A DNA stretch of 35,908 nt, taken from assembly GCA_013696785.1 (NCBI GenBank), contig JACCXW010000166.1:1-35908 (forward strand), given 5' to 3'. Numbering within the stretch: position 1 is the stretch's first letter; each line of letters starts with the position of its first letter. The notes under the pieces were generated by a model. That model did no database searches, had not been told where the DNA came from, and saw only the letters and a list, made by a program, of their open reading frames with translations. A program made the position numbers and the translations under genes. This stretch comes from Geodermatophilaceae bacterium (GTDB lineage Bacteria; Actinomycetota; Actinomycetes; Mycobacteriales; Geodermatophilaceae). This document shows positions 26,237 through 34,056 of the stretch, in pieces.

Positions 26237-27148
26237 GTGGTCGCCAGCGAGGTCGAAGAGCGGGTACGCGCCGCGATGTTCGCCCACCTCGACGGCTTGG
26301 CAGACGGTCACCCGGACGGCCTGCGTTCCGCGGACATCAACCGTTTCGAGGTCGATGGGATCCAGGTACGGCTCGTCGTGCAGCCGGGGATCCGCAAGCC
26401 GCACTTCCTGGACGCGGCGTTGACGATCCGCACGGCGTTCACACACCCGGGCCAGCTGCCGCCGTAGGAAGACACGCTGGGCGATGACGGATTCGTCCGT
26501 TACAAGTACCGGGGTCTCGACCCTCAACACCCCGACAACCGGGCGCTGCGCCAGGCCATGCTGCGGCAGCTCCCGCTTGCCTACTTCGTCGGGATCGCAG
26601 CAGGGGTGTACCACGCCCAGTTCCCCGTCTTCATCATCGGCGAGGACATGGCCACGCACGAGTTCGTCGTAGCCGTGGATGAGGCCCAGCGACTCATCGG
26701 CCCGGAAAGTCCAGGCGAGCCGACAGCTCTTCGTCGTGCCTACGTGCAGCGGCCGACCCGCGAGCGTCTTCACCAACCGGTGTTTCGGGCCAGAGTGCTG
26801 CAGGCCTACCGGACCCAGTGCTCGATATGCCAACTGCGGCACGCCGATCTTCTCGACGCGGCCCACATCCTTCCCGACGGCCACCCACGGGGACATCCCG
26901 TCGTGCCAAACGGGCTAGCGATGTGCAAGATCCACCACGCGGCCTACGACCGGAACATCCTCGGTGTCCGACCCGATCTGCGCGTGCACGTTCGGGCGGA
27001 CATCCTGAACGAGATCGACGGGCCGATGCTGCGCCACGGCCTGCATGCGATGGACGGCCGGACGCTCAGCGTCCCCTCTGCGCGCGCGAGCCGACCTGAT
27101 CCGGAGTCTCTGGACGAGCGGTACGAACTATTCCGGCAAGCCGGTTGA
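26237..27148 (+). pseudogene. HNH restriction-type endonuclease gene with an in-frame amber codon
   Basis: From GTG 26237 the frame reads VASEVEERVRAAMFAHLDGL onward for 76 codons, meets TAG at 26465-26467, then continues in the same frame to TGA 27146-27148 (303 codons in all). The part after the stop has DGFVRYKYRG, the mid-domain QLPLAYFVGI, and the HNH nuclease CSICQLRHADLLDAAHILPD followed by NGLAMCKIHHAAYDRN, with the zinc Cys pairs and catalytic His. Homologues have a P-Y-D/E-D sequence where this reads P-P-stop-E-D, so one Tyr codon (TAC/TAT) became TAG. The gene is either inactivated, expressed as a downstream fragment (ATG 26558) or subject to suppression; a sequencing error is possible. 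Confidence 0.75.
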
Positions 27149-27333
27149 TCACCTCGGCCAGGACGAGCACGGCCGGGCGTCCATGGCGCCGATTCTCCCT
27201 CAACGATGTGGCGCGGCTCAAGCGTGTCTCGCTGGCCCTGCGGGCGGCTGACGGCTTGGCGTCGGTCATCCCGGACGGCCCGTTCCGCGGCGCCGCCGGG
27301 GCGACAGTTCCCGTCGCCGGCAACACCAGGGGC

Positions 27334-27339
27334 TATATT
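27334..27339 (+). promoter_or_regulatory. Candidate -10 element of vapBC, leaderless
   Basis: TATATT is a strong and, in this GC-rich DNA, conspicuous -10 element. It ends six bases before ATG 27346, placing transcription start at or next to the start codon, so the antitoxin mRNA is probably leaderless. The 186 bases upstream, back to the HNH gene, are open in the antitoxin frame but show no recognisable domain. Confidence 0.5.
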
Positions 27340-27345
27340 GGCGGT

Positions 27346-27582
27346 ATGTCCAAGGTTATGGTGTCCTTGCCCGAAGACCTTCTCGCGCAGCTCGACACGG
27401 AAGCCAAACGACGATCAACAAGCCGCAGTGCGCTGCTCGCTGCCGCTGCTCGGCGCGAACTCGCCCGTCGTGATTCTGAGCAGGTCGCAGCGGCGATAGC
27501 GCGATCAGAACGACGGTTTGACAACGCGGGGGCGTTCGAGGCGGCCGACCTGGTCCGCCATAACCGCGACTCGTACCGGTGA
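27346..27582 (+). CDS. vapB: Ribbon-helix-helix antitoxin, VapB-like
   Basis: A 78-residue protein starting SKVMVSLPEDLLAQLDTEAK, the beta-strand and first helix of a CopG/MetJ-type ribbon-helix-helix DNA-binding fold, followed by RRSTSRSALLAAAARREL and an acidic helical tail that would wrap the toxin. It should neutralise the downstream PIN toxin and repress the operon. The frame extends upstream to a TTG at 27145, but ATG 27346 begins the conserved fold and follows a strong -10 element. Its stop overlaps the toxin start by four bases (GTGA). Confidence 0.85.
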   Translation: MSKVMVSLPEDLLAQLDTEAKRRSTSRSALLAAAARRELARRDSEQVAAAIARSERRFDNAGAFEAADLVRHNRDSYR

Positions 27583-28016
27583 CTCGCTTGCTCGTCGACA
27601 CATCGGTTCTGGTCAAGTGGTTTCACAGCGATGGCGAGGGCGAACTCGAACATGCCCGAGCGTTGCGATCCGCGCACTTCAGCGGCGACCTCGACGCCCA
27701 TGTGCTCGATCTCGCGTTCTATGAAGTCGGCAACGTGCTCACCAGGGCGCTGCTGTGGACGGCCGCCGACGTCGCCGACCAACTCGATGATCTCAACGCC
27801 ATCCTGGGACCTCCCCTTACCATGACGACTGTGTGGTTGCGACATGCTGCGACGCTCGCGCACATCCACCGGCTGTCGTTCTACGACGCGAGCTGGGCGG
27901 CCGCGGCCTTGGAGCTGGGCGTGCAGCTGATCAGCGCTGACCGTCAGCTGCTGACCGCCGGCCTAGCCGAGTCGCCACGGGATGTCACCGCTCGCCTCAA
28001 GCTGCCCCTGAGCTGA
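27579..28016 (+). CDS. vapC: PIN-domain ribonuclease toxin VapC
   Basis: A 145-residue PIN-domain toxin, an Mg-dependent RNase that typically cleaves tRNA or rRNA. The acidic quartet is readable: Asp7 (LLVDTSVLVKW), Glu49 (FYEVGN), Asp103 (LSFYDASWAA) and Asp121 (ISADRQL). The GTG start overlaps the antitoxin TGA, the usual co-translated arrangement. The toxin looks intact. The pair lies directly after a broken nuclease gene and may be part of a small accessory island, though base composition is not clearly different from neighbours. Confidence 0.9.
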   Translation: MTRLLVDTSVLVKWFHSDGEGELEHARALRSAHFSGDLDAHVLDLAFYEVGNVLTRALLWTAADVADQLDDLNAILGPPLTMTTVWLRHAATLAHIHRLSFYDASWAAAALELGVQLISADRQLLTAGLAESPRDVTARLKLPLS

Positions 28017-28050
28017 CCCCTCGCCAGCGACGGCCGATCGGCAACGAGAA

Positions 28051-28076
28051 CCGCTGCGCCGGTTCGTGGGCAGCGG
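28051..28076. terminator. Hairpin between convergent vapC and amidohydrolase
   Basis: CCGCTGC at 28051-28057 and GCAGCGG at 28070-28076 form a perfect seven-base-pair stem with a 12-base loop. It sits in the 163-base gap between convergent genes and could stop transcription from the vapBC side. No T-tract follows. Nothing else is seen in this gap. Confidence 0.4.
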
Positions 28077-28179
28077 ATCAAGCGAAAGCCGGCACACACT
28101 CTGGGCGGCGGTATTCCCACCCACCTGGCAGGACAGGTCCGACGGCCCCACCGCCCTACGGACTCGGCGATACGCCGGC

Positions 28180-29322
28180 TCACAAGGGACTTTGAGCATG
28201 CGCCAGCCGGTACACGCGCTGGGCGTTCTCATGACAGATCATCCGTGCGATGCGGACGGCGTCGGACGCGGACCAGTCCCCGGCGTCCGTCCCGGCGGTC
28301 AGGAAGTCGGCCAGGCCGCGACGGAACAGCAGCGCGCCGAGGTGGTACAGCTCCGGCAGGCCGAAGGCGTCGGTGGAGAACAGGAACTTGCCGAACGGCG
28401 CCAGTTCGAGGGTCTCGGCAATCACCCGCCCGGCCGCCCGCCCGAGGTTGTGCGTCACGAGTCCTACGTCGACGAACACGTGCGAGAACACCTGCGCGAG
28501 GTACCCCGCGTTCCGGTGGAAGGGGTAGTTGTGCAGCAGCATGATCGGCACGCCCAGCGGCTCAGTCGCCCGCAGCAGCGCAGTGAGCAACAGCGGATCG
28601 CAGCGGTGCAGGTCGACCTCGGAGTCGCCAACCCCGACGTGGAACTGCAGCGGCAGTCCGAGGTCCAGCCCCTCCCAGATGAGGAACCGGCTCAGGACGC
28701 CGTCGGCGCAGCGCACCGCCGCACCGGCATCGACCTCCAGTAGCCAGCGGTCGACCGCGGCGACGATCTCGGCCGCGCTCGGCCGGTCCGGGTCCAGTTC
28801 CAGCCCCACGCGGTAGGCGGCGATCGACTTCACCGCGACAGCGTCTCGGGTGCGGTCCCAGAGCAGTCGTCTTACCTCGTCGGCGAAGCCGGCCGCCGTC
28901 GACCCGGACAGCACCGCCTCCTCTGCCAGCCCCTCCAGCCTGACGACCTCGTACGCCGCCGCACCGGTCAGCCCAGCCATCTCCGCCGGGCTCGTGATGG
29001 GTTCCGGTTCGAAGCCGGTGTCCACGACGTAGGCCGTGATGCCGGTCGCAGCCAGCAGCCGCCTCGTCACCTCGTCGACGCCCAGCTCGGCGCGCCTGGC
29101 CAGGTAGTCCGCCGGCGAACTGTGCACCGGCAGGTCGAGTACCGGGGCGCACCAGCGGCGTACGGCGAACCCGATCTGCGAGTCGAACAGTGAGCCGCCC
29201 AGCGGGTGAACTGCCGAGGACTCGGTCAGCAACTCCTCGAAGGCAGTCCGGTTCAGCGCCCGCCGTACGACGCCGTGGCAGTGGTGGTCGACCAGCGCGA
29301 CGCCGTCGAGCACGGCGGACAA
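28180..29322 (-). CDS. FluG-type amidohydrolase (amidohydrolase family 2)
   Basis: About 380 residues of a TIM-barrel metal hydrolase. Motifs in order: VDHHCHG (HxH, His14 and His16), VAVKSIAAYRVGL (Lys on strand 4), LPLQFHVGVGDSEVDL (His), IMLLHNYPFHRNAGYLAQVF (His) with VFVDVGL, and FLFSTDAFGLPELY (Asp). This is the pattern of the amidohydrolase half of fungal FluG. It would hydrolyse a C-N bond, possibly of a gamma-glutamyl amide made by the divergent glutamine synthetase-like ligase. The TTG start at 29322 is one base after the permease stop (GTG 29313 is an alternative), so translation is coupled. Confidence 0.85.
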   Translation of the reverse strand: MSAVLDGVALVDHHCHGVVRRALNRTAFEELLTESSAVHPLGGSLFDSQIGFAVRRWCAPVLDLPVHSSPADYLARRAELGVDEVTRRLLAATGITAYVVDTGFEPEPITSPAEMAGLTGAAAYEVVRLEGLAEEAVLSGSTAAGFADEVRRLLWDRTRDAVAVKSIAAYRVGLELDPDRPSAAEIVAAVDRWLLEVDAGAAVRCADGVLSRFLIWEGLDLGLPLQFHVGVGDSEVDLHRCDPLLLTALLRATEPLGVPIMLLHNYPFHRNAGYLAQVFSHVFVDVGLVTHNLGRAAGRVIAETLELAPFGKFLFSTDAFGLPELYHLGALLFRRGLADFLTAGTDAGDWSASDAVRIARMICHENAQRVYRLAHAQSPL

Positions 29323-29323
29323 G

Positions 29324-30808
29324 CTAGCGCGGTGCGCGCGCCGGGGCGCCGCGGTCCGCGGCCGAGAAGCCTTCGGCCGCCGCGAGCCCGGCGCCGACCC
29401 GTTTGGCCAAAGCCGGGGCGGCCAGGACGATGAGCAGACCCACGAGCAGCCACCCGCCGGCCACCACCGGGAACCATCGAGGCGGACCTTCGGTCGGATA
29501 CGGGATCACGTTGCGGTAGATGGTGTAGCCGAGAACGATCAGAGCGGCGATCGGGATGATCACCTGCCACATGGGCACCGCCAGTTTGCGCTGGACGAAG
29601 ACCAGCCGCACCGCGCCGATTGTCGTCAGCACGTACACCACGAGCAGGATCAGCGTCCCGATCACGCCGGACCAGAGGAACACATCGAAGGGTTCGGCCC
29701 CGAAGGCCGCGGCGTCGATCAGTGCGATCACAGCCATCCCCAGCACAACGACGACCGCGGCCGCTGCTGGTGTGCCCGCCGATGAGGCCCGTCCGACCCC
29801 GCGCCCGCTGTTCGCGTCCCGGCCAAGGGCGAACATCAGCCGCGAGCCGCTCACCAGGCAGGCCAGGCAGCAGCCGAACGCGCTGATCGCGGCGCCGAGC
29901 GTGATGATGTCGCCGAGCCAGGCGCCGACGTAGCTCGTGCTCAGGTCGCCCAGCAACGACGGCGATGTCGAAAACGCCTCGACGCCGGCAGCGTCCGCGC
30001 CGAAGCCCATCATCTCCACTGCGGTCACGACGACGAAGTACAGACCACCGAAGATCGCCGTACCGAGAATCGCGCGCGGGATGTCCCGATGCGGGTGGTG
30101 GGTTTCCTCGCCCAGGGTGGCCGCCGCTTCGAAGCCGGCGAAGGACAGGAAGCCGAACACCACGCCGAGGAACACAGCGGACAGTTCGGTGCCGGGCGGG
30201 ACCGTGAACACGCTGAGGTCGAAGCTCTTGTCGCCGGGCGCTGTACCGGCGAGCAACCGAACCAGAATGATCGCCGTGACGAGCAGGATCAGCGCGACCG
30301 TGGCGCCCTCGACGGACAGCAAGACACCGGTGCCGCGCCTGACCGGCGCAACGGTCAGCAGCAGCGCGACGGCCAGGGCCACCGCGATCAGAATGAACGG
30401 CGCCCACGTCGGCGGGTCTGGCCACACGCCGATCTGATCCAGGAACGCCGTGCCGAAGATGCCGAACGCCGACGCCGTGACGACGCCGTAGAACGTATAG
30501 GTCCCCAGCAAGCCCCATCCCGACACGACACCGGCGCGAGGACCGAGCGTCGCGCCGACGAAGGCGTAGACCGAGCCCGCGTGCTGGTAGTACTGGCAGA
30601 GCCGGACGAAACCGTAGGCGACGAGCAGGACACCGATCGCGGCCAGGAAGAATGCCAGCGGTACCGCACGCCCGACGGTCGTGGCCGTGCCCTGCGGGTT
30701 GATGTTCGCGGCCATGCTCGGCGCCATCAAGGCCACCGACAGGCCGACCGCCTGCCAGACGCCGAGCGAGCGGCGAAGCCCGGGACGTGAGGTGTCGGTT
30801 GCAGGCAT
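29324..30808 (-). CDS. APC family amino acid/amine permease
   Basis: A 494-residue member of the APC superfamily with about 12 helices. Helix 1 carries VGLSVALMAPSMAANINPQG in place of the usual 'GxGxG' unwound segment, helix 3 YYQHAGSVYAFVGATLGPRA, and helix 6 VFGFLSFAGFEAAATLGEET, the conserved substrate-site region. It should import an amino acid, amine or amide by proton or cation coupling. AAGGA lies six bases before ATG 30808. It is co-translated with the amidohydrolase and divergent from the glutamine synthetase-like gene, so it probably imports the compound that pair acts on, with ethanolamine or a polyamine as candidates. Confidence 0.88.
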   Translation of the reverse strand: MPATDTSRPGLRRSLGVWQAVGLSVALMAPSMAANINPQGTATTVGRAVPLAFFLAAIGVLLVAYGFVRLCQYYQHAGSVYAFVGATLGPRAGVVSGWGLLGTYTFYGVVTASAFGIFGTAFLDQIGVWPDPPTWAPFILIAVALAVALLLTVAPVRRGTGVLLSVEGATVALILLVTAIILVRLLAGTAPGDKSFDLSVFTVPPGTELSAVFLGVVFGFLSFAGFEAAATLGEETHHPHRDIPRAILGTAIFGGLYFVVVTAVEMMGFGADAAGVEAFSTSPSLLGDLSTSYVGAWLGDIITLGAAISAFGCCLACLVSGSRLMFALGRDANSGRGVGRASSAGTPAAAAVVVVLGMAVIALIDAAAFGAEPFDVFLWSGVIGTLILLVVYVLTTIGAVRLVFVQRKLAVPMWQVIIPIAALIVLGYTIYRNVIPYPTEGPPRWFPVVAGGWLLVGLLIVLAAPALAKRVGAGLAAAEGFSAADRGAPARAPR

Positions 30809-30839
30809 GCTGTTCCTTCCCGAGCGCGCGGCAGCGTCG

Positions 30840-30880
30840 GGACAGTGTCCACCCGCGGGACCTCGACCGCCAGGGGTCGA
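30840..30880. promoter_or_regulatory. Palindromes in the permease-ligase divergent region
   Basis: GGACAGTGTCC at 30840-30850 is a perfect palindrome around a central base, and TCGACC (30863-30868) is inverted as GGTCGA (30875-30880). Both lie in the 105-base region between divergent starts and are candidate operator sites for a shared regulator. Confidence 0.3.
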
Positions 30881-30913
30881 CGGGGTGTGTCGCCATCGCC
30901 CAAACTGTGCGGC

Positions 30914-32305
30914 ATGGATTCGGCAGGCATGGACGAGCAGCAGCGGACCGCGCGCGCCGGTCGGGCGCACAGCGCCGCCGAGAGGCTGGCCGGGCACGAC
31001 GTCGTCGGGGTGGCCGTGACCTGGGTTGACAACTCCGGGATTACGCGGGTGAAGACAGTGCCGTCGGCCAAGCTGGAGAGCGCGGCCGCGTGGGGGATCG
31101 GCGCCTCACCAGTCTTCGATGCCTTCCTCCTCGACGACTCGATCATGTCCGGCCGGTACGCCGGCAGCCCGGTCGGCGACCTGCGGCTGCATCCCGACCT
31201 CGACCGGCTGACCGTGCTGGCCGCCCAGCCGGGCTGGGCGTGGGCGCCGGCCGACCGCTACACCCAGGACGGTGCCGTGCACCCGCAGTGCGCCCGCAGC
31301 CTGGCGCGCTCGATGACCGACCGGCTGCGCGGGGCCGGACTCGAGGCATCCATGGCCTTCGAGGTCGAGTGGACGGTTGGCCGGGCAGGCACCGACGAGT
31401 TCGTACCGGCATGCTCCGGTCCGGCCTACGGCATGACCCGGCTGGTGGAACTGTCCGCCTACTCCCGCGATGTCTTGACCGCCCTCGCGGCAGAGGGCGT
31501 GGCCGTCGACCAGTTCCACCCCGAGTACGGCGCCGGGCAGTTGGAGGTCTCGGTCGCCGCGGAGGATCCGGTCGCCGCCGCGGACACGACCGTGCTGGTC
31601 CGCGAGACCGTGCGGGCGGTCGGCATGACGCATGGCCTGCGTACCTCGTTCTCACCGAAGGTCACGGCCGAAGGCGTTGGCAACGGCGGTCACGTCCACG
31701 TGAGTCTGCGCCGCGACGGCTCATCGGTGATGACCGGCGCGGACGGCCCGTTCGGACTGACCCAGGAGGGGGCGTCGTTCACTGCCGGAGTGCTGGCCCG
31801 GCTGCCGGCCCTGCTCGCGATCGGCTGCCCGACGACGGCGAGCTACCTGCGGCTGATCCCCTCGCACTGGGCGGGAGCCTTCGCATGCTGGGGGCGGGAG
31901 AACCGGGAGGCCGCCGTACGTCTCGTCACGGGGGCGGTGGGCAGCGGCTCCTGGGCAGCCAACGTCGAGGTCAAGTGTTTCGACGGGGCGGCGAACCCCT
32001 ACCTGGTCGTCGCGGGTCTCCTGGCGGCCGGGCTCGCCGGAATGGATGAGTCCGCCGAACTGCCTCCGCCGGTGGATGTTGATCCGGCGTCACTGGATGA
32101 CGACAGCAGGGCCGAGCGGAGCATCGCGCCGCTCCCGACCAGCCTCACCGAGGCGGCCGACCGGTTCGAGGCCGATCCGGCGCTAGCCGAAGCGTTGGGG
32201 GTCGAGCTGGCCGCGACGATCGTGGATCTGCGCCGCGCCGACGTAGCGCTGATGGCCGGCAAGTCTCCCGACGAGATCGTCGCGCTCACCCGCTGGAAGC
32301 ACTGA
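30914..32305 (+). CDS. Glutamine synthetase-like gamma-glutamyl-amine ligase
   Basis: A 463-residue protein of the glutamine synthetase fold. Metal and substrate residues are kept: Glu150 and Glu152 (AFEVEW), Glu204 and Glu211 (HPEYGAGQLE), His260 (GNGGHVHVSL), Arg313 (SYLRLIPS), Arg331 and Arg336 (ENREAAVRL), Glu352 (VEVK). However, the FDGSS loop that holds the ammonium-site Asp in true glutamine synthetases is replaced by ASPVFDAFLLDDSI, and the usual glutamate-site Arg of 'EVR' is Lys354. It therefore probably ligates glutamate to an amine, as PuuA, IpuC or GlnA3/GlnA4-type enzymes do. ATG 30914 is likely; ATG 30929 is possible. It forms a divergent pair with the permease. Confidence 0.85.
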   Translation: MDSAGMDEQQRTARAGRAHSAAERLAGHDVVGVAVTWVDNSGITRVKTVPSAKLESAAAWGIGASPVFDAFLLDDSIMSGRYAGSPVGDLRLHPDLDRLTVLAAQPGWAWAPADRYTQDGAVHPQCARSLARSMTDRLRGAGLEASMAFEVEWTVGRAGTDEFVPACSGPAYGMTRLVELSAYSRDVLTALAAEGVAVDQFHPEYGAGQLEVSVAAEDPVAAADTTVLVRETVRAVGMTHGLRTSFSPKVTAEGVGNGGHVHVSLRRDGSSVMTGADGPFGLTQEGASFTAGVLARLPALLAIGCPTTASYLRLIPSHWAGAFACWGRENREAAVRLVTGAVGSGSWAANVEVKCFDGAANPYLVVAGLLAAGLAGMDESAELPPPVDVDPASLDDDSRAERSIAPLPTSLTEAADRFEADPALAEALGVELAATIVDLRRADVALMAGKSPDEIVALTRWKH

Positions 32306-32313
32306 CCCAGGTT

Positions 32314-34056
32314 GTGACGAACCCCCGACGGAGTCGACTCGCGCTGGCGGCCCCGCTTGCGATCACGGCTGCAGGGCTGGCAGTGGGACTGTTCACCCTT
32401 GCCCTTGCCAGGCGGGCGGACACGGCGTCGTGGGCCGGCCGCGATGTACGGGGCGAGGTACTGCTGCTGCTCGTGGGTTGGTCCCTGATCGCGGCCGGAC
32501 TGCGATTGCTGGGCCGGCCGACGGACCGGAGGGCCGGCGTGCTATTCGTTGCCGGCGGGTTCGGCTGGTTCGTCGGCGACTGGAACAACCAGTACGCCGG
32601 GTCATCGGTGATCTTCACCGCCGGGCTGGTGTTTTCCACGGTGGCTCCCGTTCTGGTCAGCCATGCTGTGCTCCGCTTCGGCGATCCCCGCCTTGACTGG
32701 TTCGGCCGGGTCGGTGTCACCGTGGCCTACGCGAGCACGGCCGCCCTCGCCGGCGTCGTACCTGCTCTGTTCTTCGACCCGGCCCGGCAGGGGTGCGCCG
32801 GCTGTCCCGCCAATCTGCTGGCCGTGCATTCCGATCCCGCGATGGTCGAGCGCCTCGGCCGGACGGCGGTGGTGGCAGGTCCGATCTGGTGTGCCCTCCT
32901 CGCCGTCGGGCTCGGGGTGGCGCTGGCCAGGGCGACCCCGGCACGCCGGCGGCTGATCGCACCGGCACTCGTCCCCGGGATCGGCTTCCTCGCCGCGGTA
33001 GGCACCATGTACCTCCGGAGTGCGGGCGCCGGCTTTCTGCCGGTCAACAGCACGAATCGACTGTTGTGGGCGATGGCCGGCTGCCTCCTGTTACTGGTCG
33101 CCCTGGGGACTCTGTGGCCGCTGCTGCAGCGCCAGCTGACCCGGGCGCGGGTGGCCCGACTTGTCGTCGACGCGGCAGGCGCGCCACCGGTGGGAGGGCT
33201 GAGGAGCCTGCTCTCGCGGTCGTTGGGTGACCCGTCGTTGCGGGTGCTGTACCGGGTGGGCGACGGTACGTGGGTTGACGCCGACGGCCGACCCGCGACA
33301 CCGGGTGACGAGCAGGCGGTGACCTCGGTGGTCCGCGGCGCGGAGACCGTGGCACTCCTCGCGCACCGGCCCGGATTGCTCGCAGATCCCGATCTCGCCG
33401 GCGAGATCAGTGCGACCGCCCGCCTGGTCCTGGACAACGAGCGCCTTCAGGCGCTGACCCGCGCGCAGCTCACCGACCTGCGCGCCTCCCGCGCGAGGAT
33501 CGTGCGCTCGGGTGACGCCGAGCGTCGGCGGCTGGAACGCGACCTGCACGACGGCGCCCAGCAGCAGCTGGTGGCGCTATCGCTCGCGCTGCAACTCGCG
33601 GCCCTGCGCGCCGGGGATGCCGAGGAGGCGGCCAGGTTGATGCAGGCGCGCAACGAGGTCGCGACCGTACTCGCCCAGTTGCGTCAACTGGCCCGCGGAA
33701 TCTACCCACGTGAGCTTGCCGACGAGGGTTTGGCCGCCGCGCTGGAGACGTTGGCGGAAGGATCTGCCGAGCCGTTGAGGATCGACGCCGTACCGTCGCG
33801 GCGGTTCCCGCCCGCCGTGGAGGCTGCGGCGTATCAGGTGGTGGCCTACCTCAACAGGGCGAGCGGGGGCAGCGGCGTTCGCGTCACCGCCGAGTACGAG
33901 GATGATCACCTCACGGTGGCGGTGGCGACCGCGGCACCGCCGGAGGACCTGGTGGCAATGGAGGACAGGGTCGGTGCGCTCGGCGGACGGCTTTCGCTGG
34001 GCCACACGGAATCCGGCTACACGACGATCAGGGCGGTGCTGCCGTGCGGGTCGTGA
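32314..34056 (+). CDS. Eight-helix sensor histidine kinase with degenerate ATPase domain
   Basis: A 580-residue membrane protein. Eight hydrophobic helices lie within residues 10-275; the loop after helix 5 contains a CAGC pair (Cys161, Cys164). Residues 400-465 are a HisKA_3 dimerisation domain with the phospho-acceptor His412 in ERDLHDGAQQQLVALSLALQ. The C-terminal HATPase is aberrant: the N box reads YQVVAYLNRA (the usual Glu absent) and no DxGxG element is found before MEDRVGALGGRLSLG. Autophosphorylation may be lost or atypical. GTG 32314 lies eight bases after the ligase stop, suggesting one transcript, and the gene overlaps its response regulator by 13 bases. Confidence 0.85.
   Translation: MTNPRRSRLALAAPLAITAAGLAVGLFTLALARRADTASWAGRDVRGEVLLLLVGWSLIAAGLRLLGRPTDRRAGVLFVAGGFGWFVGDWNNQYAGSSVIFTAGLVFSTVAPVLVSHAVLRFGDPRLDWFGRVGVTVAYASTAALAGVVPALFFDPARQGCAGCPANLLAVHSDPAMVERLGRTAVVAGPIWCALLAVGLGVALARATPARRRLIAPALVPGIGFLAAVGTMYLRSAGAGFLPVNSTNRLLWAMAGCLLLLVALGTLWPLLQRQLTRARVARLVVDAAGAPPVGGLRSLLSRSLGDPSLRVLYRVGDGTWVDADGRPATPGDEQAVTSVVRGAETVALLAHRPGLLADPDLAGEISATARLVLDNERLQALTRAQLTDLRASRARIVRSGDAERRRLERDLHDGAQQQLVALSLALQLAALRAGDAEEAARLMQARNEVATVLAQLRQLARGIYPRELADEGLAAALETLAEGSAEPLRIDAVPSRRFPPAVEAAAYQVVAYLNRASGGSGVRVTAEYEDDHLTVAVATAAPPEDLVAMEDRVGALGGRLSLGHTESGYTTIRAVLPCGS

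Noticed and set aside
26237..28016. Mobile island carrying the HNH and VapBC genes
   Set aside because: No integrase, transposase, tRNA target or flanking direct repeats are visible, and base composition matches the neighbours.
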